Source: Trebonia sp963771985 | Lineage (GTDB): Bacteria > Actinomycetota > Actinomycetes > Streptosporangiales > Streptosporangiaceae | NCBI GenBank assembly: GCA_963771985.1 | Contig: CAVYVO010000022.1 | Span: forward strand, 372,001 to 436,000 | Direction of reading: 5' to 3' | DNA length: 64,000 bases | Part shown: positions 1-8,142 of the stretch, one piece after another | How the letters are laid out: every line of letters begins with the position of its first letter | Numbering within the stretch: the stretch's first letter is position 1 | Program-made: the position numbers and the translations under genes | Notes under the pieces: model-generated | Told to the model about the DNA's origin: nothing | The model's input: only the letters and a program-made list of their open reading frames with translations | The model's database searches: none

Positions 1-1
1 G

Positions 2-706
2 GCGGTCGGCCGGTTCGTCCGCGCGCGGCGGCGGGGGGAGACCGCCTCGGTCTTCCTGCCCTCGGTGCCCGTCTTGCTCGGCTTCGCCGCCGAGCTCGAG
101 GCCGAGCGCGACCACGTGGTGCGCGCCCTGTCGCGCGACCCGGAAGCCGAGCTGGCCGAGGCCGCGCGCAGGCGGGACACGCCCGACGGCGAGATCGAGG
201 GCCGCTCCTTCGAGGCGCTGCGGGCGTCGGCGACGTTCGACCGCGTGCTGTTCGACGGCGGCGAGTTCGGTACGGCGACGGCGCCGGGATCCCCGGAGGA
301 AGAGGACTTCCTGGGCCTGCCCGGCCTGCTCGAGCCGGAGCAGGTGGCGACCCTGCTGCGCAAGCGCCAGGCCGCCCAGCTCGCCATCCGCTCAGGCGCT
401 TCCGCCGCTTCCGCCGCTGAAGCATCTTCGATCCCTGGAGTACCTTCAGCTACTTCCGCCTCGAACGCCGCGTCGGCCCCTGCCGGCGCGCCGGTTTCGA
501 CGGTGAGCCGGGAAGGGCTGGCCGCGCTCCGCAAGGAGCTCAACGGGCTGGTCGGCGCCTGGAGTCACCGGACCGGCCAGCCGCATGGCGTCATCCACGC
601 CGAATTGCGCCGCGTCTGCGGCGGCCCGGCCATCCCGCAGGCGTCGGCCGAACAGATCCGCGCCCGGATCGCGATGATCAGGCAATGGGCCCTGTCCCGC
701 CGCTGA
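2..706 (+). CDS. DEAD/DEAH box helicase, C-terminal part (5' truncated by window edge)
   Basis: The frame is open from the left edge, so this is only the last ~234 codons of a larger protein. The tail has a run containing FDRVLFDGGEFG and FLGLPGLLEPEQV, followed by an Ala/Ser-rich linker and a terminal helix-rich block (GAWSHRTGQPHGVIHAELRR). I recall this arrangement from the C-termini of large actinobacterial DEAD/DEAH helicases annotated as UvrB/type I restriction-like. No helicase motifs lie inside the window, so the family call rests on this tail alone. It ends in TGA about 110 bp before the next gene's start. Confidence 0.6.
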   Translation, partial: AVGRFVRARRRGETASVFLPSVPVLLGFAAELEAERDHVVRALSRDPEAELAEAARRRDTPDGEIEGRSFEALRASATFDRVLFDGGEFGTATAPGSPEEEDFLGLPGLLEPEQVATLLRKRQAAQLAIRSGASAASAAEASSIPGVPSATSASNAASAPAGAPVSTVSREGLAALRKELNGLVGAWSHRTGQPHGVIHAELRRVCGGPAIPQASAEQIRARIAMIRQWALSRR

Positions 707-819
707 TTCGTCACTCTCGGTCACCGCTGGTTCAAAGTGAGAACACGCGTGACCTGCGTTCGGCGTACGGATGCGTTAAGCCCGCATCTGCGGGGCGCTC
801 AACACGAAGGAGCAAAGCG

Positions 820-1527
820 ATGAGCGCTGATGCACCCGTCGTCGGCCGTGCCGGGACCCGCCCCGACGAGCCACCTGCCGCGGAGGCGCCCGCGGCCGGC
901 CCGCTGGGCGGTAACCCCGCGGCGCTCGGACTCCCCTGCTTCATCGCCGGTTCGGTCGCGCTCGGCCTGGCGCTCGTGGGCGTCGTCCCGCTGACCGCGC
1001 TCGGCGCGGCGGTGCCGATCATCCTCACGGCCACCTCGATCGGCCTGTTCCTGGCGACGATCTGGAGCGCTTCGCTTGGCCAGACGGCGGTAGCGAGCGT
1101 GTTCGGCATCTTCGGCGGGTTCTGGCTGAGCTACGCGGTTCTGTCTCTCGGCCTGAACCACAACTGGTTCGGTATCCCGCTGACCTCGGTACAGGCCACG
1201 CTGGAACTGTTCCTGGTGGCCTGGCTGGTCGTGATAGTCATGCTCACGCTGGCGACGCTGCGGTTGCCGATGGCGTTCACCGTGGTGTTCTTCCTCGTCG
1301 ACGTGGCGCTGCTGCTGGTGTTCCTCGGGTTCAACGCCACACCGACGTCCACTGGCCTGCTGAAGGCGGGCGGATACGTGATCCTGGTGTTCGCGGCTAT
1401 CGGCGTGTACCTGTACGCGGACTGCGTTTCGCAGGCTACCGGCGGCGGCGCGCTCCCGCTGGGCAAGCCGCTCCTGCCGCGCCCGCGAAGCCGCGCGAGT
1501 AGCGTCCCGGCCCCTAGGCAGGGGTGA
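820..1527 (+). CDS. GPR1/FUN34/YaaH family acetate/succinate-type transporter
   Basis: A 235-residue inner-membrane protein with an Ala/Pro-rich cytoplasmic N-terminus and six predicted hydrophobic spans. The family signature NPAALGLPCF begins the first span (about residue 32), matching the N-P-x-x-L-G-L motif of SatP/YaaH acetate permeases. A long hydrophilic start upstream is rejected because ATG at 820 has a good ribosome site (AAGGAG, 8 nt before) and begins just before the conserved domain. Family members move acetate or succinate with protons; substrate here is inferred. Its 3' end overlaps the convergent pncA by 14 bp. Confidence 0.85.
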   Translation: MSADAPVVGRAGTRPDEPPAAEAPAAGPLGGNPAALGLPCFIAGSVALGLALVGVVPLTALGAAVPIILTATSIGLFLATIWSASLGQTAVASVFGIFGGFWLSYAVLSLGLNHNWFGIPLTSVQATLELFLVAWLVVIVMLTLATLRLPMAFTVVFFLVDVALLLVFLGFNATPTSTGLLKAGGYVILVFAAIGVYLYADCVSQATGGGALPLGKPLLPRPRSRASSVPAPRQG

Positions 1528-2074
1528 CCTCCACGCCGGAGGCGCGCAGGGTGGCGATCGCGTCGGCGGTGGTGCCCGGGGCGACGCCCGTGGTCAGGTT
1601 AAGCAGCACGCGGGTGCGCAGGCCGGCCGCGGCGGCGTCGGCCGCGGTGGCGCGGACACAGTAGTCGGTGGCGATGCCCACCACGTCCACCTGGTCCACG
1701 TCGTGGTCGCGGAGCCAGTCGGCGAGCGGGGTCCCCCGCTCGTCGGCCCCCTCGAACCCGCTGTAGGCGGCCGCGTGCGCGCCCTTGCGGAACACCGCCT
1801 CGACGCTGGCGGTGTCCAGGTCGGGGTGGAAGTCCGCGCCCGTGGATCCGGCGACGCAGTGCGGCGGCCAGGACGCGGCGTAGTCCGGGTGGGATGAGAA
1901 GTGGCTGCCGGGGTCGATGTGGTAATCCTGGGTGGCGACCACGTGCGCGTACCCGTGATCCGGCGGCGCGAGCAGTGCGCTGATGCCGCGGGCCACCGCG
2001 GCGCCTCCGGCGACCGCGAGCGAGCCGCCTTCGCAGAAATCGTTCTGGACGTCGACGATGATGAGCGCGCGCAC
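1514..2074 (-). CDS. pncA: Nicotinamidase (pyrazinamidase/isochorismatase fold)
   Basis: Predicted to hydrolyse nicotinamide to nicotinate for NAD salvage in the cytoplasm. The catalytic triad is visible: Asp in VDVQNDF near the N-terminus, Lys in RKGAH, and Cys in TDYCV. The metal site is suggested by D-x-H...H in DYHIDPGSHF. I chose the GTG at 2074 (VRALIIVDVQ) because homologues start at this strand. The longer frame to 2134 adds a non-conserved Ser/Gly leader. It gives 186 residues, the normal family length. It lies downstream of a YbaK-like gene and pncB on the same strand, so nicotinamide-to-NaMN steps are clustered. Confidence 0.9.
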   Translation of the reverse strand: MRALIIVDVQNDFCEGGSLAVAGGAAVARGISALLAPPDHGYAHVVATQDYHIDPGSHFSSHPDYAASWPPHCVAGSTGADFHPDLDTASVEAVFRKGAHAAAYSGFEGADERGTPLADWLRDHDVDQVDVVGIATDYCVRATAADAAAAGLRTRVLLNLTTGVAPGTTADAIATLRASGVEVTPA

Positions 2075-2126
2075 GGTCCCTACCGTACCGTGGGACTGCG
2101 ATGACCCAGCCGCCGAAGCCCGTTCG

Positions 2127-2594
2127 TTAGGCACCGACGTCGGCGGCCGTGCCCCCGGTGATCCGGATCAGCTCGTCGAACGATGTGGGGAACACCGTGT
2201 GCGGGTGGCCCGCCGCCGCCCACACGACGTCGTACTTGGCGAGCCAGGTGTCGACCAGCGTGCGGATCGGGGCGGGGTGCGCCACCGGCCCGACCCCGCC
2301 GATCGCCTGCCCGGTCCACTCGCGGACCGAGCGCGCGTCCGCCCGCGCGACGACGGACGCTCCGACCAGCGAAGCCACCCGGGACGTGTCCACGCGGTGC
2401 GCCCCGCTGGTCATCACGAGCAGCGGGCTGTCGCCAGCGGCGAACACCAGGCTGTTCGCGATCGCGCCGACCTCGCAGCCGAGCTGCGCCGCGGCGGCCG
2501 CGGCGGTCGGCGCGGGCTCGGGCAGCTCCCGCACCTCTCCGGTAACTCCCAGGGACCTGAGCACGCCCGCGAACCGGGAAAAATCCACCGCCAT
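2127..2594 (-). CDS. YbaK/EbsC-family aminoacyl-tRNA deacylase
   Basis: A 155-residue single-domain protein of the YbaK/ProX editing family, which hydrolyses mischarged aminoacyl-tRNA in trans. Family-like segments include the early hydrophobic block ANSLVFAAGDSPLLVMTSG, a GQAIGGVGPVAH loop (the conserved GG-PxGH-type turn) and AAGHPHTVFPTSFDEL near the end. The start at 2594 (MAVDF) is taken because the longer frame enters the palindromic repeat at 2664. It is followed by pncA after 52 bp, probably in one transcript. Substrate amino acid cannot be told from sequence. Confidence 0.82.
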   Translation of the reverse strand: MAVDFSRFAGVLRSLGVTGEVRELPEPAPTAAAAAAQLGCEVGAIANSLVFAAGDSPLLVMTSGAHRVDTSRVASLVGASVVARADARSVREWTGQAIGGVGPVAHPAPIRTLVDTWLAKYDVVWAAAGHPHTVFPTSFDELIRITGGTAADVGA

Positions 2595-2663
2595 GCCCCC
2601 AACGCTACCGACGCCACGCGGGCGCGGGCCAACCATTTCCTGCCAGCGCCCTCGAACGCCTCG

Positions 2664-2685
2664 GTGCCGATTGCGCAATCGGCAC
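2664..2685. repeat. Perfect 22-bp palindrome, family CGATTGCGCAATCG (single copy)
   Basis: GTGCCGATTGC followed by its exact reverse complement, 70 bp upstream of the YbaK-type gene start. It carries the same 14-bp core as the elements at 2963, 16682, 53881 and 63070. The gene-free stretch 2595-3019 holds only this palindrome, the long hairpin at 2787 and the second palindrome at 2963. Confidence 0.85.
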
Positions 2686-2786
2686 GGAACTGCGGGCGGA
2701 CCGGATCCCCGTTGGCTGGGCAGGTGCTCCTAGCAGGCGCGGCTGCCCCCGCAAGTCCCGAGAGTGCCCGCTCCGGCCTGGCGGTC

Positions 2787-2840
2787 GAAGATCTTGGATC
2801 GCTGACCCCACGGGAGCGGGTCGGCTGATCCAAGATCTTC
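2787..2840. repeat. 54-nt near-perfect hairpin
   Basis: Left arm GAAGATCTTGGATC (2787-2800) is exactly repeated in inverse at 2827-2840. The stem continues inward through GCTGACCC (2801-2808) against GGGTCGGC with one bulged A and one G:U-type mismatch, leaving a 9-nt loop. No T tract follows on either strand, so it is not a classical terminator. It lies between pncB and the YbaK-type gene. Confidence 0.8.
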
Positions 2841-2962
2841 TGACAGCGCTCACGGCCGACCCGCAGCGTGGTCACAACAGTCACCACAGCCACCGCAGTC
2901 GCTACCGTCGCCGCGGTCACAGCTAGCCGCTGGGCACTTGCCACAACCCACTTCTCTAGTGT

Positions 2963-2982
2963 GGTCGATTGCGCAATCGACC
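2963..2982. repeat. Perfect 20-bp palindrome, family CGATTGCGCAATCG
   Basis: GGTCGATTGC with its exact reverse complement, 38 bp beyond the pncB stop. The left flank CTCTAGTGTGG matches the spacer found, in inverse, between the paired copies at 16682-16729. This indicates a degraded pair rather than a chance palindrome. Confidence 0.85.
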
Positions 2983-3019
2983 TGCCGGGCGCAAGGCCCG
3001 GGCGCGGGGGCCGCGGGGG

Positions 3020-4421
3020 TCAGGCCTCCTCGCCGTCGGGTTCGAAGACCGTGGGAATGGCTGGGTAGCCGCGGGACAGCTGCAGCGCGTAGGCGGGCAG
3101 TTCGGCCAGGACCGCCCGGTGCCGGTCCCGCGCCGCGGACAGCGGCTCCCACCCGACGATCTTCCCCTCGAGCACGAGCTCGCGCAGCAGGACCCGGTCC
3201 GCCGGGCCGGCGTTCGGCGGCGCCAGGCTGATCCGCTCCGTCAGCGCCTCGCCCGGGTCGGTGCGGTGCCGGACGGCCCACTTGCGCCCGCCGCGGCCCG
3301 GCTTGCCGACCGACCGCTTCGCGACGGGGCGCAGCTCCGTCCCCGAGTCGGCCAAGTCGGACACGGCTGAGTCGGAGAGCGGCTCGTCGGAGCGCGCTAC
3401 CAGCTTGTAGACCAGCGCCGCGGTCGGCGCGCCGGAGCCGGTGACCAGCGCCGTTCCCACGCCGTACCCGTCCACGGGGGCCACGGCCAGGCCCGCGATC
3501 GAGTACTCGTCCAGGTCACCGGTGAGGATGATCCGCGTCGAGGTCGCCCCCAGCGAGTCGAGCAGCGACCGCACCGACACCGCCAGCGCCGGCAGGTCGC
3601 CGCTGTCGATCCGCACCGCGCCGAGCGACGGGCCGGCCACGTCGACGGCGGTCCGCACGGCGCGCGCGACGTCGTAGGTGTCGACCAGGAGCGTCGTTCC
3701 GGCGCCTAGCGACGAAAGCTGGGACAAGAACGCGTGCCGTTCGCTGTCGTGCACGAGCGTGAACGCGTGCGCCGACGTCCCGCTCGACGGCACGCCGTAC
3801 TGGTAGCGGGCGTGCAGGTTGGACGTCGAGGCGAAGCCGGCGATGTACGCTGCCCTGGCCGCGGCGACGGCCGCTCTCTCATGGGTGCGCCGGGAGCCCA
3901 TCTCGATCAGCGGCCGCCCGCCCGCCGCCGTCACCATCCGGGAGGCGGCCGAGGCGATCGCGCAGTCGTGGTTGAGGATGGACAGCACCACGGTCTCGAG
4001 GATGACCGCCTCGGCGAACGTGCCCTCGACCACCAGGATCGGCGAGCCAGGGAAGTAGACGTCGCCCTCCGCGTATCCCCAGACGTTTCCGCCGAAACGA
4101 TAGGATGCGAGGTAACGGAGAGTGGCCTCGTCCACGATCCGGGAGTCCCGCAAGAACGACAGCTCTTCCGGGCCGAAGCGGAACCGCTCGATCGCGTTCG
4201 AGCAGCCGCCCGGTCCCGGCGACGACCCCGTACCTGCGACCGTGTGGCAGGTGGCGGGCGAATACTTCGAACACCGCCCGGCGGTGCGCGGCGCCGCTAT
4301 GCAGCGCGGCCTGAAGCATGGTGAGTTCATAGTGGTCAGTCAGCAGCGCGGTCCCTGTCACGCCATCCATCGGAGCCAGGGCACCGGAGTCCGGGGGTTC
4401 ACTGTTCACCGGATTGGTCAC
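3020..4421 (-). CDS. pncB: Nicotinate phosphoribosyltransferase, with apparent +1 frameshift
   Basis: Makes nicotinate mononucleotide from nicotinate and PRPP. The N-terminal frame (start 4421) carries LLTDHYELTMLQAAL and continues to GTGRLLE. The rest, from AIERFRFGPEELSFLR through LVVEGTFAEAV, RIDSGDLPAL and DGYGVGTAL, is in another frame that stops at 3020. Restoring one base at TT 4197-4198 (coding strand CTCGAACGC to CTCGACGC) joins them into a normal ~466-residue enzyme. The break may be a sequencing error or a real inactivation; four other genes in the window carry the identical lesion. It is divergent from clpS, 34 bp apart, the usual actinobacterial arrangement. Confidence 0.88.
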
Positions 4422-4455
4422 AGGTGGAAGACTACGTACAAGGAGGTGCGAACGA

Positions 4456-4746
4456 GTGAGCGTGGCACCCGCTGAGGTAGATCTGCCTAGGTCAGCGGAC
4501 GAATCGGTGCCGGACAGGCCGTGGCTGACGATCGTCTGGAACGATCCGGTGAACCTGATGTCCTACGTCACTTACGTCTTTGAGCACGTCTTCGGCTACC
4601 CGCGCCCGAAAGCGGAGAAGCTGATGCTTGATGTCCACCACAAGGGCAAGGCCGTGGTCGCCGTCGGTACTCGCGAGGCCATGGAGCACAACGTCGAGGT
4701 GCTGCACGGCTACGGCTTGTGGGCCACTGTCCGCCAGGACAAGTAG
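4456..4746 (+). CDS. clpS: ATP-dependent Clp protease adaptor ClpS
   Basis: A 96-residue adaptor that delivers N-degron substrates to ClpC/ClpA-type unfoldases. The core contains NDPVNLMSYVTYVFEHVFGY, LMLDVHHKGKAVV and HGYGLWATV, all standard ClpS landmarks including the Asn-Asp pair of the substrate pocket. The GTG at 4456 follows AGGAGGTG at good spacing, and the longer upstream frame has no conservation. It heads a plus-strand block with DUF2017 (12 bp gap) and the cysteine pathway genes. Confidence 0.93.
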   Translation: MSVAPAEVDLPRSADESVPDRPWLTIVWNDPVNLMSYVTYVFEHVFGYPRPKAEKLMLDVHHKGKAVVAVGTREAMEHNVEVLHGYGLWATVRQDK

Positions 4747-4758
4747 GTCAGGGGAACG

Positions 4759-5304
4759 ATGGAGATGTTCCGGCCCACGAAGGACGGCGGGGCGAGTGTC
4801 TGGCTGTCCGCGGGCGAGGCCACGCTGCTGCGCACACTCATCGTGCCTGTCATGGAGTTGCTCGGGGAAACGGGCAAACAGCCGTCGAGCGTGCTCGACG
4901 AGGTGGAAAAGTTCCTCGACGAGAAGCCGCCGCCCATGCCGGAGGACCCCGTGCTGGCCCGGCTGCTGCCCGACGCCTACCGGGACGATCCCGACTCGGC
5001 AGGGGAGTTCCGCAAGTACACCGAGTCATCGCTGCGGGAGGCGAAGAAGTACTTTGCGCAGACCCTGCTGGACACCCTGCCGCCCAATGGCGGGCGCATA
5101 AAACTCACTGGCGACCAGGCACGAGACTGGCTGCGGGCGCTGAACGACGTGCGGCTGATGTTCGGGGTGCGGCTTGAGGTGACCGAGGACTTCGAGGAGC
5201 AGCTCGCCGCGCTCAGCCCGGAGGACCCGAAGGTCGCCGCGTTCGAGGTGTACGGCTGGCTCGGCGCCGTCCAGGAGTCCCTCGTCCAGGCCCTGGCCCG
5301 CTGA
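4759..5304 (+). CDS. DUF2017 family protein
   Basis: A 181-residue soluble acidic protein with no catalytic motif that I recognise. It matches the actinobacterial family that sits directly after clpS, with the family-like pieces GGASVWLSAGEATLLRTLI near the start and ALNDVRLMFGVRLEVTED near the end. The ATG at 4759 follows AGGGGAACG. Constant position between ClpS and Mec suggests a link to proteolysis or sulfur metabolism, but no function is established. Confidence 0.82.
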   Translation: MEMFRPTKDGGASVWLSAGEATLLRTLIVPVMELLGETGKQPSSVLDEVEKFLDEKPPPMPEDPVLARLLPDAYRDDPDSAGEFRKYTESSLREAKKYFAQTLLDTLPPNGGRIKLTGDQARDWLRALNDVRLMFGVRLEVTEDFEEQLAALSPEDPKVAAFEVYGWLGAVQESLVQALAR

Positions 5305-5354
5305 GCGCCGGTCCGCTGAAGAGACGCTGAAGAGACCAGGTAACCTCACCGACC

Positions 5355-5765
5355 ATGCTGACGATCTCCCGCGACCTGCACGAGAAGATCATCGCGCATG
5401 CTCGCAAGGACCAGCCGGACGAGGCTTGCGGCGTGATCGCCGGCCCGGCGGGCAGCAACCGCCCGACCCGGTTCATCCCCATGCAGAACGCCGAACGCTC
5501 GCCCACTTTCTACCGCTTCGACTCGCTCGAGCAGCTCAGGGTGTGGCGCGAGATGGACGACAGGGACGAGGAGCCGGTGGTGATCTACCACTCGCACACG
5601 GCTACCGAGGCATACCCGTCCCGCACGGACATCTCGTACGCCAGCGAGCCGCAGGCGCATTACGTCCTAGTATCTACACGGGATGAAGCGGAAACCGAGT
5701 TCCGTTCGTACCGGATAACCGACGGCGAGGTCACCGAGGAGCCCGTCCGGGTCACGGAGGAATGA
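5355..5765 (+). CDS. mec: Mec-type JAMM metalloprotease of the CysO-cysteine pathway
   Basis: A 136-residue MPN/JAMM-domain zinc hydrolase. The signature is complete: Glu in DEACGVIAG, then YHSHTATEAYPSRTDI giving H-x-H-x7-S-x2-D. The Mycobacterium tuberculosis homologue releases cysteine from the CysO-cysteine adduct. Here it probably also removes the two residues after the CysO diglycine (see cysO). It sits 60 bp before cysO and in the same direction as cysM, so the three are likely co-transcribed. Confidence 0.9.
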   Translation: MLTISRDLHEKIIAHARKDQPDEACGVIAGPAGSNRPTRFIPMQNAERSPTFYRFDSLEQLRVWREMDDRDEEPVVIYHSHTATEAYPSRTDISYASEPQAHYVLVSTRDEAETEFRSYRITDGEVTEEPVRVTEE

Positions 5766-5825
5766 AAGAAGACCGCGGCGAGTTCCCATCCAAGGCGTTA
5801 GAAGTTCACTGAGGAGCGTTGTTTC

Positions 5826-6104
5826 ATGGCTATCGAGGTTCGCATTCCGACGATTCTGCGCAGCTACACGGGCGGCGCCAAGTCGGTGCAGGGGTCCGGG
5901 TCCAGCCTGGGCGAGCTGCTGACCAACCTGGACGCCGAGTACGGCGGTCTGCGCGACCGCCTGGTCGACGGCGAGAACCTCCGGCGGTTCGTCAACGTGT
6001 ACCTGAACGACGAGGACGTCCGCTTTCTCGGCGGCCTGAAGACCCCCGTCGCCGACGGCGACACGGTCACGGTGCTGCCGGCTGTCGCTGGCGGAGCTTT
6101 TTAA
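5826..6104 (+). CDS. cysO: CysO sulfur-carrier protein (MoaD/ThiS-like) with GG-AF tail
   Basis: A 92-residue ubiquitin-fold sulfur carrier that, as a C-terminal thiocarboxylate, donates sulfide to O-phosphoserine-derived aminoacrylate on CysM. The C-terminus reads VLPAVAGG followed by Ala-Phe and TAA, so the diglycine is not terminal. Proteolytic trimming must expose it, resembling the QbsE/QbsD pair, in which a JAMM protease removes a Cys-Phe tail. Start ATG 5826 has GAGGAG upstream. cysM follows after 22 bp. Confidence 0.93.
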   Translation: MAIEVRIPTILRSYTGGAKSVQGSGSSLGELLTNLDAEYGGLRDRLVDGENLRRFVNVYLNDEDVRFLGGLKTPVADGDTVTVLPAVAGGAF

Positions 6105-6126
6105 GACATTTATCCTGAACGGTCCC

Positions 6127-7080
6127 GTGGCGATGCGTTACGACTCACTGCTTGCTTCCCTCGGCAACACGCCCCTGGTGGGGCTGCCGAGGATGTCCCC
6201 GTCCGACGACGTGCGGTTGTGGGCCAAGCTCGAGGACCGCAACCCGACGGGGTCGGTGAAAGACCGCGCCGCGTTCTTCATGGTCGAGCAGGCGGAGAAG
6301 GACGGCCTGCTCCGGCCCGGCTCGACGATTCTCGAGCCGACCTCGGGGAACACCGGCATCTCGCTGGCCATGGTCGCGAAGCTGCGGGGCTACCAGCTGA
6401 TCGTCGTGATGCCGGAGAACACCAGCGAGGAGCGCCGCCAGATCCTGCGCATGTACGGGGCGGAGATCTTCACCTCGCCCGCGGCCGGCGGCTCGAACGA
6501 GGCCGTCCGGGTGGCGAAGCGGCTCGCCGCCGACCATCCGGACTGGGTCATGCTCTACCAGTACGGCAACGAGGCGAACGCCCGGGCGCACTACGAGACG
6601 ACGGGTCCGGAGATCCTGGCCGACCTGCCGGGCGTCACGCACTTCGTGGCGGGCCTCGGGACGACGGGCACGCTGATGGGAACGGGCAGGTTCCTGCGCG
6701 AGCACGTTCCCGGCGTCAAGATCGTCGCCGCTGAGCCGCGATACGGCGAGCTCGTCTACGGCCTGCGGAACGTTGATGAGGGCTTCGTCCCCGAGCTCTA
6801 TGACGAGTCGGTGCTGACCACGCGGTACTCGGTGTCGTCGGAGGACGCGCTGCAGCGCACCCGCGAGCTGCTGAGCAAGGAGGGCATCTTCGCCGGCATC
6901 TCGGCGGGCTGTGCCCTGCACGCGGCGCTGGCGATGGCGGCGCAGGCGGTCAAGGCGAAGGAGCGCGCCGACATCGTCGTGCTCGTCGCCGACGGCGGCT
7001 GGAAGTACCTGTCCACCGGCGCCTACAGCGGTACCCTCGACGAGGCCGAGCAACGGCTCGAAGGCCAGCTCTGGGCATAA
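6127..7080 (+). CDS. cysM: O-phosphoserine sulfhydrylase / cysteine synthase (CysM type)
   Basis: A 317-residue fold-type II PLP enzyme. The PLP lysine is in NPTGSVKDRAA, the phosphate/substrate loop is TSGNTGISLAM, and the PLP phosphate loop is GLGTTGTLMGTG. Position next to cysO and mec identifies it as the thiocarboxylate-dependent synthase rather than the sulfide-dependent CysK. GTG 6127 or ATG 6133 could start translation; neither has a strong ribosome site. The lid region near the C-terminus (ISAGCALHAALAMAAQA) is intact. Confidence 0.93.
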   Translation: MAMRYDSLLASLGNTPLVGLPRMSPSDDVRLWAKLEDRNPTGSVKDRAAFFMVEQAEKDGLLRPGSTILEPTSGNTGISLAMVAKLRGYQLIVVMPENTSEERRQILRMYGAEIFTSPAAGGSNEAVRVAKRLAADHPDWVMLYQYGNEANARAHYETTGPEILADLPGVTHFVAGLGTTGTLMGTGRFLREHVPGVKIVAAEPRYGELVYGLRNVDEGFVPELYDESVLTTRYSVSSEDALQRTRELLSKEGIFAGISAGCALHAALAMAAQAVKAKERADIVVLVADGGWKYLSTGAYSGTLDEAEQRLEGQLWA

Positions 7081-7084
7081 GTTG

Positions 7085-7150
7085 CCCGGGGGGACGCCCC
7101 CCCGGAACCCCCCGGAACCCCCCGGCTGCCTGCGGCGACCTTGTGCCGGC
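7085..7150 (+). repeat. G/C-run hairpin repeat after cysM
   Basis: CGGGGGGACGCCCCCC followed by repeated CCCCCCGGAA units and CCCCGGCTGC...GCGACCTTGTGCCGG. The latter half matches the copy at 25311-25376 after ispG. A strong G-run/C-run hairpin immediately after a stop codon suggests a terminator or mRNA-stabilising role. Confidence 0.7.
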
Positions 7151-7198
7151 AAACGGCGGCCCGTGTTATCCCCTCGCCGGCGGGGGAGAATGAGTCGC

Positions 7199-7963
7199 AT
7201 GCGCCTTACCGTGGTGGGTTGCGCCGGGAGTTTCCCCGGCCCGGACAGCGCCGCGTCCTGTTACCTGCTCGAGGCGGATGGGTTCCGTCTCGTCATCGAC
7301 CTTGGCAACGGTGCTCTCGGCCCGCTGCAGAAGTTCGCCGGGCTCTTCGACATCGATGCCATCTGCCTCAGCCATCTGCACCTTGATCATTGCGTTGACC
7401 TGTACTCGTACTCGATCGCCCGGATGTACTCGCCCGCGGGTCCGCGGCCGCCGATCCCGGTGTACGGGCCCGCGGGCACGTGCGAGCGGATCGGGCTGCT
7501 GCACGGTCCCGGCGATAACGGCGGGCTCATGAAGCGGTTCACGTTCGAGACGCTCACGCCCGGGTCGCTGTCGATCGGGCCGTTCGAGGTGACCACGGCG
7601 CACATGAATCACCCGGTGGAGACGTTCGCCTTCCGGTTCGCGCACGGCGGCGCGACGATCGTCTACTCCGGTGACAGCGGGGAAACCGAGGAACTTGTGC
7701 CGCTGGCCCGCGGCACGGACGTGTTCCTGTGCGAGGCGGCGTTCCTCGACGGCCCGGACCTGCCGCCGGACCTGCACCTGTCCGCGCGCCAGGCGGGCGA
7801 GTACGCGGCGCGGGCCGGCACCGGACGCCTCGTGCTCACCCACCTGCAGCCGTGGAACAAGCCGGACGACGCGTTCGCCGAGGCCGCGACCGCCTTCGAC
7901 GGCGACCTCGCGGTAGCCCGCCCCGGGCTCTGCTTGTCCCCGGGGGGAACACCCCCCCGGTGA
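7199..7963 (+). CDS. MBL-fold metallo-hydrolase (RNase Z/phosphodiesterase-like)
   Basis: A 254-residue metallo-beta-lactamase-fold protein. The zinc motif is LSHLHLDHCVD (H-x-H-x-D-H) with further ligands in TTAHMNHPVE and YSGDSGET. ATG 7199 is preferred over ATG 7190 because the GGGGGAGA ribosome site ends 10 nt upstream of it. It occupies the slot before rph where an MBL protein is common in actinobacteria. The last ~10 residues (SPGGTPPR) are encoded by a G/C-run repeat, so the native stop may have been replaced. A broken inverted copy of its first ~150 bp lies at 8143-8294. Confidence 0.85.
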   Translation: MRLTVVGCAGSFPGPDSAASCYLLEADGFRLVIDLGNGALGPLQKFAGLFDIDAICLSHLHLDHCVDLYSYSIARMYSPAGPRPPIPVYGPAGTCERIGLLHGPGDNGGLMKRFTFETLTPGSLSIGPFEVTTAHMNHPVETFAFRFAHGGATIVYSGDSGETEELVPLARGTDVFLCEAAFLDGPDLPPDLHLSARQAGEYAARAGTGRLVLTHLQPWNKPDDAFAEAATAFDGDLAVARPGLCLSPGGTPPR

Positions 7964-8078
7964 CCCCCCAATGGGGGACTGCGCGTCCCCCATGCCCCCG
8001 CGGGAGGGGCTACGCGCCCCTCCAAGCCCGCCGGTAAGCTCTGCTGGCCTGAGGGGACGCCCCCCGCACCCCCGATAA
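7934..8078. repeat. Cluster of G/C-run hairpin repeats after the MBL gene
   Basis: Several short inverted repeats in succession: CGGGGGGAACACCCCCCCGG, CCCCCAATGGGGGACTGCGC, GGGAGGGGCTACGCGCCCCTCC and GAGGGGACGCCCCCC. They belong to the same family as 7085, 25311 and 36008. The 500-bp stretch 7964-8463 holds only these repeats, two gene relics and a short direct repeat. Confidence 0.7.
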
Positions 8079-8087
8079 GGTAGGCGC

Positions 8088-8142
8088 ATGTCACGACCAG
8101 ATGGGCGCGCGGCGGATGCGCTGCGGCCGGTGCGGCGTTGAT
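8088..8142 (+). pseudogene. Relic of rph 5' end (first ~16 codons)
   Basis: ATG 8088 opens MSRPDGRAADALRPVR and then hits TGA. The intact rph at 12334 begins MTRPDGRAAEALRPVR, so 14 of 16 residues agree, and the DNA agrees closely to CGGCCGGTGCGG. Homology ends at about 8136, where the inverted MBL relic begins. This marks the old MBL-rph junction, now 4.2 kb from the intact rph. Confidence 0.85.

Noticed and set aside
4194..4202. Programmed +1 frameshifting as first explanation for the five breaks
   Set aside because: No slippery stop codon or upstream SD-like stimulator as in prfB is seen, and five unrelated genes in one window would be unprecedented. Kept only as an alternative in the finding.
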